64,000 nt of DNA from Tsukamurella paurometabola DSM 20162 (lineage in GTDB: Bacteria > Actinomycetota > Actinomycetes > Mycobacteriales > Mycobacteriaceae). Below the pieces are notes generated by a model. It saw only the letters and a list, made by a program, of their open reading frames with translations, was not told the DNA's origin and made no database searches. The DNA lies in NCBI RefSeq assembly GCF_000092225.1, contig NC_014158.1:3534001-3598000 (forward strand), written 5' to 3'. Positions 18,664 through 29,112 of the stretch are shown here, one piece after another (position 1 is the first letter of the stretch; the number at the start of each line of letters is the position of its first letter). The position numbers and the translations under genes are program-made.

Positions 18664-19539
18664 TCACATCCCTCGATCGTGGTCCAGCAGCTCGCGAAGG
18701 TAGTCGCCGTACCCGGATTTCGACAGCCCATCGGCCAGCGCGGACAACTGCTCGTCGTCGATGTAGCCGTTCCGCCACGCCACCTCCTCCGGCGCACCCA
18801 CCTTCGTTCCCTGCCGCTGTTCCACAGCGCGCACGAAACTCGTGGCGTCGGCGAGGGCATCGAAGGTTCCCGTGTCCAGCCACGCCGTACCGCGCGGCAG
18901 CACCTCGACAGCGAGGGCGCCGCGAGCCAGATAGTGCCGATTGACATCGGTGATCTCGTACTCGCCCCGCGCGGAGGGTCGCAGCGACCTCGCCACGTCC
19001 ACCACTGATGAGTCGTAGAAGTACAGGCCCGGCACCGCGTATTTGGACCGCGGACGGCTCGGCTTCCCCTCCAGGCCGATCGCCCGCCCGGCACCATCGA
19101 ATTCGACCACGCCGTACGCGCTCGGATCGGCGACGCGGTATGCGAAAACCGTGGCACCGTCGACCACGGCGAACCGCCGCAATTGCGCCCCCAGACCGGG
19201 GCCATGAAAGATGTTGTCGCCCAGGATCAGAGCCACGTTCTCGTCCCCGATGAAGTCAGCGCCCAGCGTGAACGCTTGTGCGAGCCCCTCGGGGCGCTCC
19301 TGTACCGCGTACCGGATATCGATCCCGAACTGGGATCCATCTGCGAGCAAGCGGCGGAACTGCTCGGCGTCACCCGGTGTCGTGACGACGAGGATCTCCC
19401 GGATTCCCGCCAACATCAGCGTGGACAACGGGTAGTAGATCATCGGCTTGTCGTAGACGGGCGTCAGTTGCTTGCTGATGCCGATGGTGATCGGATGCAG
19501 GCGGCTCCCCGTGCCTCCAGCCAGGATGATTCCGCGCAT
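18664..19539 (-). CDS. rmlA: Glucose-1-phosphate thymidylyltransferase
   Basis: A 291-residue enzyme making dTDP-glucose from dTTP and glucose-1-phosphate. The nucleotide-binding signature is at the N-terminus ([18 protein letters not shown]), then [28 protein letters not shown] and [11 protein letters not shown]. Length and motifs match the short RmlA class. In mycolic actinomycetes it feeds dTDP-rhamnose for the cell-wall linker. It could also supply the dideoxysugar pathway at 60206-63459, but it is separated from the polyketide cluster by the hydrolase gene, so its main role is probably the cell wall. Confidence 0.95.
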   Translation of the reverse strand: MRGIILAGGTGSRLHPITIGISKQLTPVYDKPMIYYPLSTLMLAGIREILVVTTPGDAEQFRRLLADGSQFGIDIRYAVQERPEGLAQAFTLGADFIGDENVALILGDNIFHGPGLGAQLRRFAVVDGATVFAYRVADPSAYGVVEFDGAGRAIGLEGKPSRPRSKYAVPGLYFYDSSVVDVARSLRPSARGEYEITDVNRHYLARGALAVEVLPRGTAWLDTGTFDALADATSFVRAVEQRQGTKVGAPEEVAWRNGYIDDEQLSALADGLSKSGYGDYLRELLDHDRGM

Positions 19540-19673
19540 GTGCGCAGATTAACGGCGCCATATGAACAGCGCGGTAACGGCGGGACAGAGGAATCCCCCG
19601 ATCGGCACAACATCACAATGCAAGCGCATCGTAACCATGCTAGCGTGGAGTCACGGACGTCTGGAGGCCCGAT

Positions 19674-20645
19674 ATGCGCAGGTGGCTCAAAAAAACGGCG
19701 TTGACCGTCATCGCCGTGGCGCTCAGCGCCACCGGGCTGTATCTGCTCCGCGATCCGAGCCCAGTGGGCTATTGGCGCTCGGCGTCCGCCCGCGAGGCGT
19801 ATCTGACCGATTACCGGCAGGCCTTCGGCGATCTGCCACCCGCAGCCGAGACTCGGGATGTGCGAACGAGTTACGGGTTCGTGCGGGTGTACCGGTTCGG
19901 CGAGTCGCGGCCCGGCACCGATCCGATCGTCCTCGTTCCCGGCCGCGCCTCGGGCGTACCGATGTGGTCGCAGAATCTGCCCGGTCTGCTCGCCGGACAC
20001 ATGGTGTACGCGATCGATGCGCTCGGCGACGCCGGGATGAGCGCGCAAATCGGGCCGATCCGCGACGGCGAGGACCAGGCCACCTGGCTGAACGAGACTT
20101 TCGACGGCTTGGGGCTCACCCGGGTGAACCTGATCGGCCATTCGTTCGGCGGATGGACTGCCGCCAACTACGCAACGCGTCACCCGGATCGCGTCGCGAC
20201 GTTGAGCCTGTGGGAACCGATCCTGGTCTTCGCGGGATTGCGGTGGCAGATGTATCTCGCGACGCTGCCATCGTCGATCCCCTTCCTCCCCAAGTCCTGG
20301 CGTCAGAAGGGACTCGCCGTGATCGGGGGTGCCCAGGGGTCCGAGTCCACCGAGGACTCGCCCCTCGGCCGCATGATCGATGCCGCCACCGAAGGGTTCC
20401 GCGCGAAGCTACCCACCCCGATGCAGCTGACTTCCGACGATCTCGCCCGCCTCACCATGCCCACCTTCGTGGGACTGGGGGCGAAGAGCTCTGTGACGGA
20501 CGCCGACGCCGCGGCACGGACCGCCGAGAAGCTACCGGCGAGCACCGTCCGGATCTGGCCCGAGGGAACACACTCCCTGCCCATGCAGTATCCGTCCGAG
20601 CTGAATCAGGAAGTCCAGCAACTGTTCCAACGCGCGAAATCCTAG
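19674..20645 (+). CDS. Alpha/beta hydrolase with N-terminal membrane anchor
   Basis: A 323-residue protein. An N-terminal hydrophobic segment after two arginines and lysines (MRRWLKKTALTVIAVALSATG) suggests an anchor or uncleaved signal. The hydrolase fold shows IVLVPGRASG (oxyanion loop), the nucleophile elbow NLIGHSFGGWTA with Ser157, an acidic region near VGLGAKSSVTDADA and the catalytic His in PEGTHSLPMQY. The substrate is unknown. It is divergent from rmlA and converges with ccr, so it does not look like part of the polyketide operon. Confidence 0.82.
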   Translation: MRRWLKKTALTVIAVALSATGLYLLRDPSPVGYWRSASAREAYLTDYRQAFGDLPPAAETRDVRTSYGFVRVYRFGESRPGTDPIVLVPGRASGVPMWSQNLPGLLAGHMVYAIDALGDAGMSAQIGPIRDGEDQATWLNETFDGLGLTRVNLIGHSFGGWTAANYATRHPDRVATLSLWEPILVFAGLRWQMYLATLPSSIPFLPKSWRQKGLAVIGGAQGSESTEDSPLGRMIDAATEGFRAKLPTPMQLTSDDLARLTMPTFVGLGAKSSVTDADAAARTAEKLPASTVRIWPEGTHSLPMQYPSELNQEVQQLFQRAKS

Positions 20646-20688
20646 TCGGGAACGCACACCGCCGCTGTCGGGGGTGAAGATGCTCGCG

Positions 20689-22014
20689 TCAGAGCCCCTG
20701 AAACAGGTCGATCTTCTTCGCGTGCCTGGTCCGGGTTTCGAAGTCCGTGACGCCCTCCCCCGGCGCCGCCGCCAGGCAGGTGACTCCGACCTTGCCCTGA
20801 TGGGTATTGGATCGGACGGCCGCCACGGCGTCCGCGGCGTCCGTGAGTCCGTACGTCCTCGACAAGGTGGGGTGAATGGTTCCCCTGCACACCATCCGGT
20901 TCGCGAGCCAGGACTCGCGATAGTTCGCGAAATGCGTTCCGATGATGCTCTTCAGGTTCATCCAGAGGTACCGGTTGTCGAACTCGTGGCGGAATCCGGA
21001 TGTCGAGGCGCAGGTCACGATCGTGCCACCGCGCTTCGCGACGTAGACCGACGCTCCGAAGGTCTCCCGCCCCGGATGCTCGAAGACGATATCCGGATCA
21101 TCGCCACCGGTCAGGCTTCGGATATGCGATCCGAACCGCTTCCAGTCCTTGTAGTTCGGCTCGTCGCCGTCCCAGAACCGGTACCCCTCCGCGCTGCGAT
21201 CGATGACCCGCTCCACGCCCATTCGATGACATTGCGCGACCCGGTCGGGACTGGAGACCACGGCGACCGGGATCGCACCTCCGTTGAGCGCGTACTGGTT
21301 CGCGAACGATCCGAGGCCACCTGTTCCGCCCCAGATGAGCACGGTGTCACCTTGCTTCATGTTCGCTCCGTTGCGTGAGACCAACTGCCGGTACGCCGTG
21401 GAATTGACCAGGCCGCAACAGGCCGCCTCCTCCCACGTCAAGTGGGCGGGCTTGGGCATCAGCTGATTCGCGCGGACCAGAGCGACATCGGCGAGGCCAC
21501 CGAAGTTGGTCTCGTAACCCCAGATCTTCTGATCCTCGTCGAGCATCGAGTCATCGTGTCCCTCATGGCCTTCGAGGTCCACCTGCAGGCAGTGCGCGAC
21601 CACTCGATCGCCCGGCTTCCACTTGGTGACACCGGGTCCGACCCGCAACACCACGCCGGCCAGGTCCGAACCGAGAACGTGGTAGGGCAGATCGTGCCGC
21701 TTGGTCAGATCGGACTTCGCTCCGTATCGCTTGAGCGCGCTGAAGGTGCTGATCGGGGAGAAGATGGCCGACCACACCGTGTTGTAGTTGATCGCGCTCG
21801 CCATCACTGCGACGAGGGCCTCTCCCGGGCCCAGCTCGGGAATCGGAACCTCGTCCACATGCAGTGACTTCTTCGGGTCGCGCTGCGACGGGTCTACCCC
21901 GTCGAACATGTCCTGCTCGTCGGCGTGGATGGTCACAGCCCGGTACGACTCGGGGAGCGTCAGATTCGCGATCTCGTCCCCGGTGAGGACGGCTACTTCG
22001 GACAGTCGGGTCAT
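20689..22014 (-). CDS. ccr: Crotonyl-CoA carboxylase/reductase
   Basis: A 441-residue zinc-independent MDR enzyme that reductively carboxylates crotonyl-CoA to ethylmalonyl-CoA with NADPH and CO2. Family landmarks: ASAINYNTVWSAIFSPISTF, LGSDLAGVVLRVGPGV, the WGYETNFGGLADVALV region, the NADPH Rossmann motif VLIWGGTGGLG, EPNYKDWKRFG, FEHPGRETFGASVYV and HFANYRESWLANRM. GAGGAAG precedes ATG 22014. It lies 43 bp after the type II thioesterase, at the 3' end of the PKS operon, and its product matches the one extender unit (module 1) whose acyltransferase motif looks ethylmalonyl-specific. Confidence 0.93.
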   Translation of the reverse strand: MTRLSEVAVLTGDEIANLTLPESYRAVTIHADEQDMFDGVDPSQRDPKKSLHVDEVPIPELGPGEALVAVMASAINYNTVWSAIFSPISTFSALKRYGAKSDLTKRHDLPYHVLGSDLAGVVLRVGPGVTKWKPGDRVVAHCLQVDLEGHEGHDDSMLDEDQKIWGYETNFGGLADVALVRANQLMPKPAHLTWEEAACCGLVNSTAYRQLVSRNGANMKQGDTVLIWGGTGGLGSFANQYALNGGAIPVAVVSSPDRVAQCHRMGVERVIDRSAEGYRFWDGDEPNYKDWKRFGSHIRSLTGGDDPDIVFEHPGRETFGASVYVAKRGGTIVTCASTSGFRHEFDNRYLWMNLKSIIGTHFANYRESWLANRMVCRGTIHPTLSRTYGLTDAADAVAAVRSNTHQGKVGVTCLAAAPGEGVTDFETRTRHAKKIDLFQGL

Positions 22015-22057
22015 CGGGCTTCCTCTTCACTCGAACGAACGGGGTACGAGACGGGTG

Positions 22058-22867
22058 TCATTGCGGCCGGGCCGCGCCATCGGATCCGCGCGAGGAAGCC
22101 GCAACGGCATCGCGATCGGCGGAGGTGACCACATCGGTGATGAGCTCGGCGAAGGCGGCCGGATCCTCGGAGAGGTAGAAGTGCCCGCCCGCGGCGCGGC
22201 GATGGCCGAACTCGGAGGTGGTGTAGCGCGACCACCCCGCCATATCGGTCTCCTTCACCCGAGGGTCGGTCGCGCCCACGATCGAGGTGATGCGGGCCCG
22301 GACCGGGGTCGCGGGGCCGACATAGGTCTCCGCGGCCCGGTAGTCGTTGCGAATGGCCGGCAGGAACATCGCCAGGATCTCCGGATCCGCGAGCACCGAC
22401 CGCGCGGTGCCCGCCAACATATCGACCTCGGCGACGAGATCGGCGTCGGCAAGGGCATGGATACCCAGATTCCGCGGATCGTCCGGTGTCCCGCGGTTGG
22501 AGACGATGAGATGGTCCGGTGCCGGGCCGCCACCGGCCTCCAGCAGGCGGGTCACCTCATAGGCGACGCTGGCGCCCAGACTGTGGCCGAAGAAGGTCAC
22601 CGACCGCGCATCGGGTAGCGCCAGCACCTCTGCCACCGCGGGTACCACCCGGCTGGCGAGTTCGGGGATCGAATCGATCAGGGGCTCGCGCATCCGGTCC
22701 TGCCGGCCGGGGTATTGCACGGTGAAGGAGCGCACGGCGGGCGCCAGCGCGGCCGAGATCGGGTGGAAGTAGCTCGCGGAACCGCCCGCGTGCGGGAAGA
22801 ACACCACGACCGGGGCCGAGGACGGTGTGTCGTGATAGTTGCGCAGCCACAGCGGATCGATACTCAC
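22058..22867 (-). CDS. Type II (editing) thioesterase
   Basis: A 269-residue alpha/beta hydrolase that removes aberrant acyl groups from carrier proteins. Motifs: [17 protein letters not shown] (oxyanion region typical of the TEII family), [13 protein letters not shown] with Ser96, and the catalytic His in [11 protein letters not shown]. It starts at GTG 22867, overlapping the PKS stop by four bases (GTGA). The frame extends upstream to 23008, but that is antisense-free overlap with the PKS thioesterase coding region. It belongs to the PKS operon. Confidence 0.92.
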   Translation of the reverse strand: MSIDPLWLRNYHDTPSSAPVVVFFPHAGGSASYFHPISAALAPAVRSFTVQYPGRQDRMREPLIDSIPELASRVVPAVAEVLALPDARSVTFFGHSLGASVAYEVTRLLEAGGGPAPDHLIVSNRGTPDDPRNLGIHALADADLVAEVDMLAGTARSVLADPEILAMFLPAIRNDYRAAETYVGPATPVRARITSIVGATDPRVKETDMAGWSRYTTSEFGHRRAAGGHFYLSEDPAAFAELITDVVTSADRDAVAASSRGSDGAARPQ

Positions 22868-25800
22868 GAGAGCACCCTGCCTTTCCGGTCGGCGTCGACC
22901 GCGCTGCTGATCCATTCGTCGATGGCCGCAGCACTGTCGGCGGAGTGTTGTTCGAGCATCGAGAAATGATTGCCGCGAATGTCGATCGCGTGATGACGGT
23001 GCGGCCAACTCGCGCGCCAGTCGGTGCCGAGTTCGGCGAGCCCAGCGGAGAGCGGTTCGGTCGCCCGGGCAAGCAGGGTCGGCGTCGAGAGGCTATCGGG
23101 CTGCCAGTGCTTCCACATGTCCAGGTACCAGCCCATCGCGGAGAGACGCTCGTCGGTGAGTGTGACGAACGTGCCTTCGCGTTCGGCCATACCGTCCATC
23201 AGTGCCAGGCCGAACTGGTCGACCAGGTTGCTCTGCGGCAGGTAGGTGTCGACGAGCACGACGCCGGCCACGGTCCGGGCGGTGTTCTCCAGATAGGCCG
23301 CGACCGCCGCTGCGAACCAGCCCCCCGCCGACGAGCCGAGCAGCACCGGATCGGAACCGACGGCCTGCGCGTGCGCGGCGATGGCCTCGCCCTGCACGGC
23401 CACGACAGCGTCAATGCTGGCGGGGATCGATTCTCCTACACCGAATCCGGGAATGCCTACGGCGGAGACCCCCCGCTTCCCGCGCAAGGCCGATGCGATC
23501 CGCGCGTACTGGTGGATCCCGCCCATGGCGATGCACGACGGCAGGCAGTACAGGTGGGCGGCACCGGCTACCGCGGGCGCCAGGGTCGCGATGCGGGGTA
23601 GTCCCTCCGCGATGTCCGCGGGGCCGCTGAACTCGGGGCGCAGGGCCGCCGCCGAGCGGAGGAACGCGAAGGTCTCCGTCCACTTACCCGAGGTGAACAC
23701 CTGGTTGTAGATCGGCAGCAGCAGGCCGCCTCCGGGCTCGGCGGCGACGTCCTCACCGCTCGTGGTCGCCGGCGATGTGCCGCTCGTGCTCGTATCGTCG
23801 ATCAGTCCGTCCAGATACGTACCGAGGTCGTCGATGGTCTCGTGGTCGAACACCAAGGTCGCCGGCAGGCGCACGCCGAGCTCGCGGGTGAGCCGGTTCC
23901 GGAGGTCGACGGCGGTGAGCGAGTCGAATCCGAGGTCGGACAGCGCCGCGCCCGCTTCGACCTCCGCGTCGGGTGCGAAACCGAGCACGACCGCGAGCTC
24001 GCGGTGCAGCACGTCGCTCGGACGCTTCTTCTCGGCCGCCGCGGCCTCGTGGCTACGGGGCACGGTGCGGCGACGCTGCGGGACCATCCGGGCGAGCAGC
24101 GGCACCGCAGACCCGCTGTTCGCCCGCAGGCCGGCCCGGTCCACCCGCAGCAGGACGAGAGCGCCGCCCTGTCCGGTGCCGTGCACATGGGAGAGCGCAC
24201 CGTCGAACGCGGCGAGGCCGCCGGGCACCGTGTACGCCCGCAATCCCGATCGGTTCGGGCGGGGCGCATCGTCGGGATCGGTGCCGTGATCATCCGACCA
24301 CGGCCCCCAGGCCAACGAGATCACGCGGCCGGCACCCGCCGGTGGATCGGCGGCGAATCCGTCGAGCCACGAATTGGCCGCCGCGTACGCGCCCTGCCCC
24401 ACACCCCCCAACGTCCCGGCCGCGGAGGAGAACAACACGAGATCGGCATGCGGTAGGACGGATCGGAGTGCCAGTGCACCATCGGCTTTCGGTGTGAGAA
24501 CCCGGTCCAGACGGTCGGCGTCCACGCCGGCGAGGGTGGCGTCGTCGATCACTCCGGCGGCATGCACCACGGCGGTGATCTCCGTCGCCAGTGGCCCCAG
24601 CGCGGTGGCCACGGCATCGGCATCGCCGACGTCGAGGGCGAGGTGCCGGACCGATGCGCCGAGCTCGCTCAGTGTCGTCGCCGCCCCAGCCGCGCCCGGT
24701 GCGGATCCGCCCCTGCGACTGCACAGGACCAGGGATGTCACGCGATGTTCGCGCACCAGGTGCGTCGCGAGTTCCGTCGCGAGAGCACCGTTCGCTCCGG
24801 TGACGACGACGGTGCCCACCGACCAGCGGGTGGCCCATGCCGACGATCCTGTAGCGGATACAGCCAGTGGTTCCAGTTCGGGCGCTCGGACGGTGCCGTC
24901 GTCCGCGATCGTGAGTTCGGGGTGCTCGGCGGCGGTGAGCGCGGTGAGCAGGGGCGCCGCCCCGAGACGTTCGACACTGTCGAGCGTCACCACCCTGATC
25001 TGCCCGGGGTTCTCGTTCTGCGCACTGCGGATCAGGCCGCGGACCCCGGCGACGAGCGCGGAGTCCCCGCTCGGCGGGATCACGAGAACCAGAGGGGTGG
25101 CGGCCAGTTCCTCCGTGGTCACCCAGGCGCGCAGGAGGTCAGCGGTCTCGCAGAGCCGCTCGCGCAGCTGTCGCGCACGGGCGGTTCCGCGGTCCGCCAG
25201 GTCGATCACCGCGTACACCGCGGGCGGCGGCAGGGCTCCGGTGCCCAGGATGTCGATGAGCACCGGGATATCGGCGTACGCCTCCACGTGCACGCCCGAG
25301 CGGTCCAGGAGTTCGCCGATTCCTGCCGGATCGGGACCGAGCGCCCCGATCCGAGCGGCCCCGGAGGCCGGCGCGTCCGGAAGTGGCCGTTGCGCAACGG
25401 TGAAGAACTCGCCGACGGCGCCGTCACCGGTCGCCGCGGGGCTTGCGGCGCGCAGCACGAGCGATTCGATGGTGACCACCGGCGCGCCGTGATCATCGGC
25501 GATGCGCACTGCGACGGAGTCGGGGCCGGTGGCCTCGAGCCGGACCCGGCCCGATGTCGGTGTCGCACCGGACGGGTGCCCGTAGCGCCGTACCCCGGTG
25601 AACTCGAACGGCATCCGGCCACGCCCGTCGGTAACGCTGAGCAGCGCGGTCGAGAGCGCGATCGGATGCAAAGCCGCGTCGGCGAAGACGGGATGCAGGG
25701 CGTGCCCGGCCTGCGGGAGGCCGGGCGCGAGCCGCACGGTGGCGTGCACCACGCCCGTGGTTTCGCTCGCGTCCACCACCGCACGGAACGCGGGACCGTA

Positions 25801-28800
25801 GTCGAATCCGTTGTCGGCGAAGCGCTGGTACATGCCTTCGACGGCGAGCCGCTTTCCCTCGCCGCCCCCGGAATCCACGTCGCCGTCGTGGGCGGCACTG
25901 CCGCCGAGCACACCGGTGGCGTGCAGTCGCCAGGGCTCGGCCGCCAGTGGCCCGGGATCGCGGGAGTAGATCCGAACCTCACGGCGTGCATCGTCGGCGT
26001 CGGGTGGCGCGATCACGATCCGGATGCTCACCTCGTCGGCCACCGACAGCGGCGCAGCGATGGTCAGAGTCTCGATCACATCGGCACCGATATGCGTCGC
26101 CGCGCTGAGGGCGAGGTCGAGGAACCCGGTACCGGGCAGGATGGGGGTGCCTGCCACGGCATGCTCGCGTAGCCAGGGGATACGGGTGGGGCTCAGGCTT
26201 CCCGACACAATGATGTCGCCGCTACCCGGGTGCTCCGTCGCCGAGGTGAGGATCGGATGCGCCAGCCGCTCCCGACCCCCGACGTGGTCGGCGCCACCGT
26301 CCTCGAGCCACAGGCGTTCGCGCTGGAATGCGTACGTGGGCAGGGGCACCCGCCGCGGGTGGTGCGGCCCGAAGACCGCCTCCCAGTTCACATCGGCTCC
26401 GGAGGCGTGGAGCGCACCGACGGCATCGAGGAGCTGTACCGCCTGCGGTTGATGCCGCTTCTGCGTCGGGTGCGCGGTCAGTGGCCGCTCGGTGTCCGCC
26501 GCGCGGGCGAGCGAGGTGAGTGCGGCATCGGGCCCCACTTCGAGCATCCGGGTCACGCCGTTGTCGAGGGCGGAGGTCACGGCGGCACCGAATCGCACGC
26601 TGCCCAGCAGGTGCGACACCCAGTACTCCGGTGTCACCAGGTCTCCGTCCGCCGCGGCCGCCGGTGCGCCGGTCACCGTGGAGATCACCTTGCGCCGGGG
26701 TGCGGACATCGTCACTCCGGCGAGGATCTCGCCGAACCGTTCGGCCACCGACTCCATGGCCGGCGAGTGGAAGGCGTGCGCGGTGTCGAGTCGCTTCGTC
26801 TTCCACGCCGCGGCCACGGGCTGCGAGAGAACCGCGGCAACGTCCTGCGCCGCACCGGAGATCACGGTGGCGCGCGGGCCGTTGACGGCGGCGATCGCCA
26901 CGCCCGGGGCGCCGGTACGGGCTGCGGCGGCGAGGGCGTCCGCGACTTCGCGCTCGTCGACCCGGACGGACACCATGACTCCCGGCGCCGTACTGCCCAT
27001 CAGTTCGCCTCGCGCCGCCACTACCTTCACCACGTCCGGGAGGGTGAACACGCCGGCGACGTACGCCGCGGCGATCTCTCCGATGGAGTGCCCGATCAGG
27101 TAATCGGCCGTCAGCGACCAGGACTCGAGGAGCCGGTACATCGCGACCTCGTGAGTGAGCAGCGCCAGTTGTGAGATCCGGGTGCTCGCCAGCTCCGCGG
27201 CGTACACCGCCGGATCACCGAACATGATTGCCGCGATGTCGATTCCGGTCTGGCGGGCGATCTCGGCGCCGATCTCCTCGGCGGCGGCCGCGAACACCGG
27301 GTAGGTGTGTGCCAATTCGGCACCCATACCGACGGCCTGCGATCCCTGCCCGGAGAACAGGTACGCCGTTCGACCGGAGGGCGGAACCTGACGTGGTGGT
27401 GCGCTACGGATCTCGTCGGCGCCCGCACGCAACCTCTCGGCGATCACGGCGGGCGAGGCGCCCACCGGCACGGTGGCGGCCCAGCGGTGACTGAGTGCCG
27501 ACCGGGTGGTGGCGCACGAGTAGGCGATATCGGCGGCCCGGGTGTCCGGCGGAATCGAGGTCGCCTCTCCCGTCACGAAATCCGCGAGCTTGTCGAGTTG
27601 TGCGGCCAGTGCGCGTTGCCCCTTACCCGATACGATCAGGGGTACCGCCGGTGGTTCCACCTCCGGTACCGCGTCCGGAGTCGGTTCGGGCGCCGGAGGC
27701 GCGGCGTCGTCAGTGGGTGCCTCCCGCACGATCACGTGCGCATTGGTGCCGGAGAACCCGAAGGACGAGACAGCGGCCCGGCGTGGCCGGTCCGGGTGAG
27801 CCGGCCACGGCCTCGCTTCAGTGGCCAGCTCGACTCGGCCGGAATCCCAGTCGACCCGCGTCGACGCGGTATCCGCGTGCAGCGTCGCCGGGATCGTCGC
27901 ATTCTGCAGCGACATCACCATTTTGATGATGCCTCCGACCCCAGCGGCAGCCTGGGTGTGGGCGATATTGGACTTGAGGGATCCCAGCACCAGCGGCGGG
28001 AGTCCCGCTGATCGGCCGGCGCCGTAGGTGGCGAGCACTGCCTGGGCTTCGATCGGGTCACCGAGGCTCGTGCCGGTGCCGTGCCCTTCGACGACGTCCA
28101 CGTCGTCGGCCGTGATCCGCGCATCGGCCAGTGCGGCCCGGATCACCCGCTGTTGCGACGGGCCGCTCGGCGCGGTGAGCCCGCTCGATGCGCCGTCCTG
28201 GTTGATGGCCGCGCCTTCCAGCAGCGCGAGCACCCGGCGGCCGTTGCGACGGGCGCTGGATAGGCGTTCCAGTACGAGCACGCCCACCCCCTCGCCCCAA
28301 CCGGTGCCATCGGCTCCGTCCGAGAATGCCTTGCATCGGCCGTCCGCGGCGAGTCCGCGTTGGCGGGCGAAGTCGACGAAGGCCACCGGTGTGGACATCA
28401 CCATGGACCCGGTGACCAACGCCAGCGAGGACTCTCCTTGCCGGAGCGAGGTCATCGCGTGCCTGGCCGCGACGAGCGAGGACGAACACGCGGTGTCGAC
28501 CGTGACCGCGGGACCCTCCAGTCCGAGCACGTACGCGATTCGCCCCGAGGCGATGCTGCCGGACCCGCCTGCACCGAGGTAGCCCTCGACCTCAGGCGGA
28601 GGAAACGCCAGTCGCCGACCGTAGTCCTGGTACATGACACCGGCGAAGACACCGGTCGAAGTGCCCGCCAGGGAGGCCGGTGCGATGCCCGCGTGCTCGA
28701 GGGCCTCCCATGCGACCTCGAGCAGCAGGCGCTGCTGCGGGTCCATCGCGATGGCTTCCCGCCGCGAGATGCCGAAGAACGGGGCGTCGAATCCGGCGAC

Positions 28801-29100
28801 ATCGGCGAGGAATCCACCCTCCCGCGCGTACGACGTGCCCACAGCATCCGGGTCCGGGTCGTACAGGCCGTCGAGATCCCAGCCGCGGTCGGCCGGGAAC
28901 GGGGTGACCGCGTCGACCCGGTCGCGAACGAGGCGCCAGAGACCTTCGGGGGTGTCCACTCCTCCCGGGTAGCGGCAGCCCATACCGACGATCGCGATCG
29001 GCTCGGTGGCCTCCGCACGGGTCCGGTCCAGTTCGCGCTTGGTCTTCTGCAGGTCCTCGGTGACCTTGAGCAGGTAGGAGCGGAGCTTCTCTTCACTCAT
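22864..29100 (-). CDS. Modular PKS, extension module 7 with thioesterase (KS-AT-DH-KR-ACP-TE)
   Basis: 2078 residues. Order: N-terminal docking helix ([20 protein letters not shown]); KS (about 33-455, DTACSSS Cys near 203); AT (Ser in GHSIGE near 671, HAFH near 779: malonyl-CoA); DH (His in [10 protein letters not shown] near 980, DAALHP: active); KR (TGANGALA near 1429, GAYAAAN; IDD suggests B-type); ACP (LGFDSL near 1723); TE (GSSAGG with Ser1924, Asp in VLVDTY, His in GNHFSML near 2044). It adds the last unit, forms the C2=C3 double bond and releases the chain. The TE elbow has Ser where His is usual. If the product is elaiophylin-like, the TE would also dimerise two chains. A TEII gene overlaps its stop. 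Confidence 0.95.
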   Translation of the reverse strand: MSEEKLRSYLLKVTEDLQKTKRELDRTRAEATEPIAIVGMGCRYPGGVDTPEGLWRLVRDRVDAVTPFPADRGWDLDGLYDPDPDAVGTSYAREGGFLADVAGFDAPFFGISRREAIAMDPQQRLLLEVAWEALEHAGIAPASLAGTSTGVFAGVMYQDYGRRLAFPPPEVEGYLGAGGSGSIASGRIAYVLGLEGPAVTVDTACSSSLVAARHAMTSLRQGESSLALVTGSMVMSTPVAFVDFARQRGLAADGRCKAFSDGADGTGWGEGVGVLVLERLSSARRNGRRVLALLEGAAINQDGASSGLTAPSGPSQQRVIRAALADARITADDVDVVEGHGTGTSLGDPIEAQAVLATYGAGRSAGLPPLVLGSLKSNIAHTQAAAGVGGIIKMVMSLQNATIPATLHADTASTRVDWDSGRVELATEARPWPAHPDRPRRAAVSSFGFSGTNAHVIVREAPTDDAAPPAPEPTPDAVPEVEPPAVPLIVSGKGQRALAAQLDKLADFVTGEATSIPPDTRAADIAYSCATTRSALSHRWAATVPVGASPAVIAERLRAGADEIRSAPPRQVPPSGRTAYLFSGQGSQAVGMGAELAHTYPVFAAAAEEIGAEIARQTGIDIAAIMFGDPAVYAAELASTRISQLALLTHEVAMYRLLESWSLTADYLIGHSIGEIAAAYVAGVFTLPDVVKVVAARGELMGSTAPGVMVSVRVDEREVADALAAAARTGAPGVAIAAVNGPRATVISGAAQDVAAVLSQPVAAAWKTKRLDTAHAFHSPAMESVAERFGEILAGVTMSAPRRKVISTVTGAPAAAADGDLVTPEYWVSHLLGSVRFGAAVTSALDNGVTRMLEVGPDAALTSLARAADTERPLTAHPTQKRHQPQAVQLLDAVGALHASGADVNWEAVFGPHHPRRVPLPTYAFQRERLWLEDGGADHVGGRERLAHPILTSATEHPGSGDIIVSGSLSPTRIPWLREHAVAGTPILPGTGFLDLALSAATHIGADVIETLTIAAPLSVADEVSIRIVIAPPDADDARREVRIYSRDPGPLAAEPWRLHATGVLGGSAAHDGDVDSGGGEGKRLAVEGMYQRFADNGFDYGPAFRAVVDASETTGVVHATVRLAPGLPQAGHALHPVFADAALHPIALSTALLSVTDGRGRMPFEFTGVRRYGHPSGATPTSGRVRLEATGPDSVAVRIADDHGAPVVTIESLVLRAASPAATGDGAVGEFFTVAQRPLPDAPASGAARIGALGPDPAGIGELLDRSGVHVEAYADIPVLIDILGTGALPPPAVYAVIDLADRGTARARQLRERLCETADLLRAWVTTEELAATPLVLVIPPSGDSALVAGVRGLIRSAQNENPGQIRVVTLDSVERLGAAPLLTALTAAEHPELTIADDGTVRAPELEPLAVSATGSSAWATRWSVGTVVVTGANGALATELATHLVREHRVTSLVLCSRRGGSAPGAAGAATTLSELGASVRHLALDVGDADAVATALGPLATEITAVVHAAGVIDDATLAGVDADRLDRVLTPKADGALALRSVLPHADLVLFSSAAGTLGGVGQGAYAAANSWLDGFAADPPAGAGRVISLAWGPWSDDHGTDPDDAPRPNRSGLRAYTVPGGLAAFDGALSHVHGTGQGGALVLLRVDRAGLRANSGSAVPLLARMVPQRRRTVPRSHEAAAAEKKRPSDVLHRELAVVLGFAPDAEVEAGAALSDLGFDSLTAVDLRNRLTRELGVRLPATLVFDHETIDDLGTYLDGLIDDTSTSGTSPATTSGEDVAAEPGGGLLLPIYNQVFTSGKWTETFAFLRSAAALRPEFSGPADIAEGLPRIATLAPAVAGAAHLYCLPSCIAMGGIHQYARIASALRGKRGVSAVGIPGFGVGESIPASIDAVVAVQGEAIAAHAQAVGSDPVLLGSSAGGWFAAAVAAYLENTARTVAGVVLVDTYLPQSNLVDQFGLALMDGMAEREGTFVTLTDERLSAMGWYLDMWKHWQPDSLSTPTLLARATEPLSAGLAELGTDWRASWPHRHHAIDIRGNHFSMLEQHSADSAAAIDEWISSAVDADRKGRVLS

Positions 29101-29112
29101 GGGGATGCCGGC

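Noticed and set aside
18664-19539. Treating rmlA as part of the polyketide cluster
   Set aside because: It is separated by a convergent hydrolase gene and grouped with core-type neighbours; its cell-wall role explains it without the cluster.
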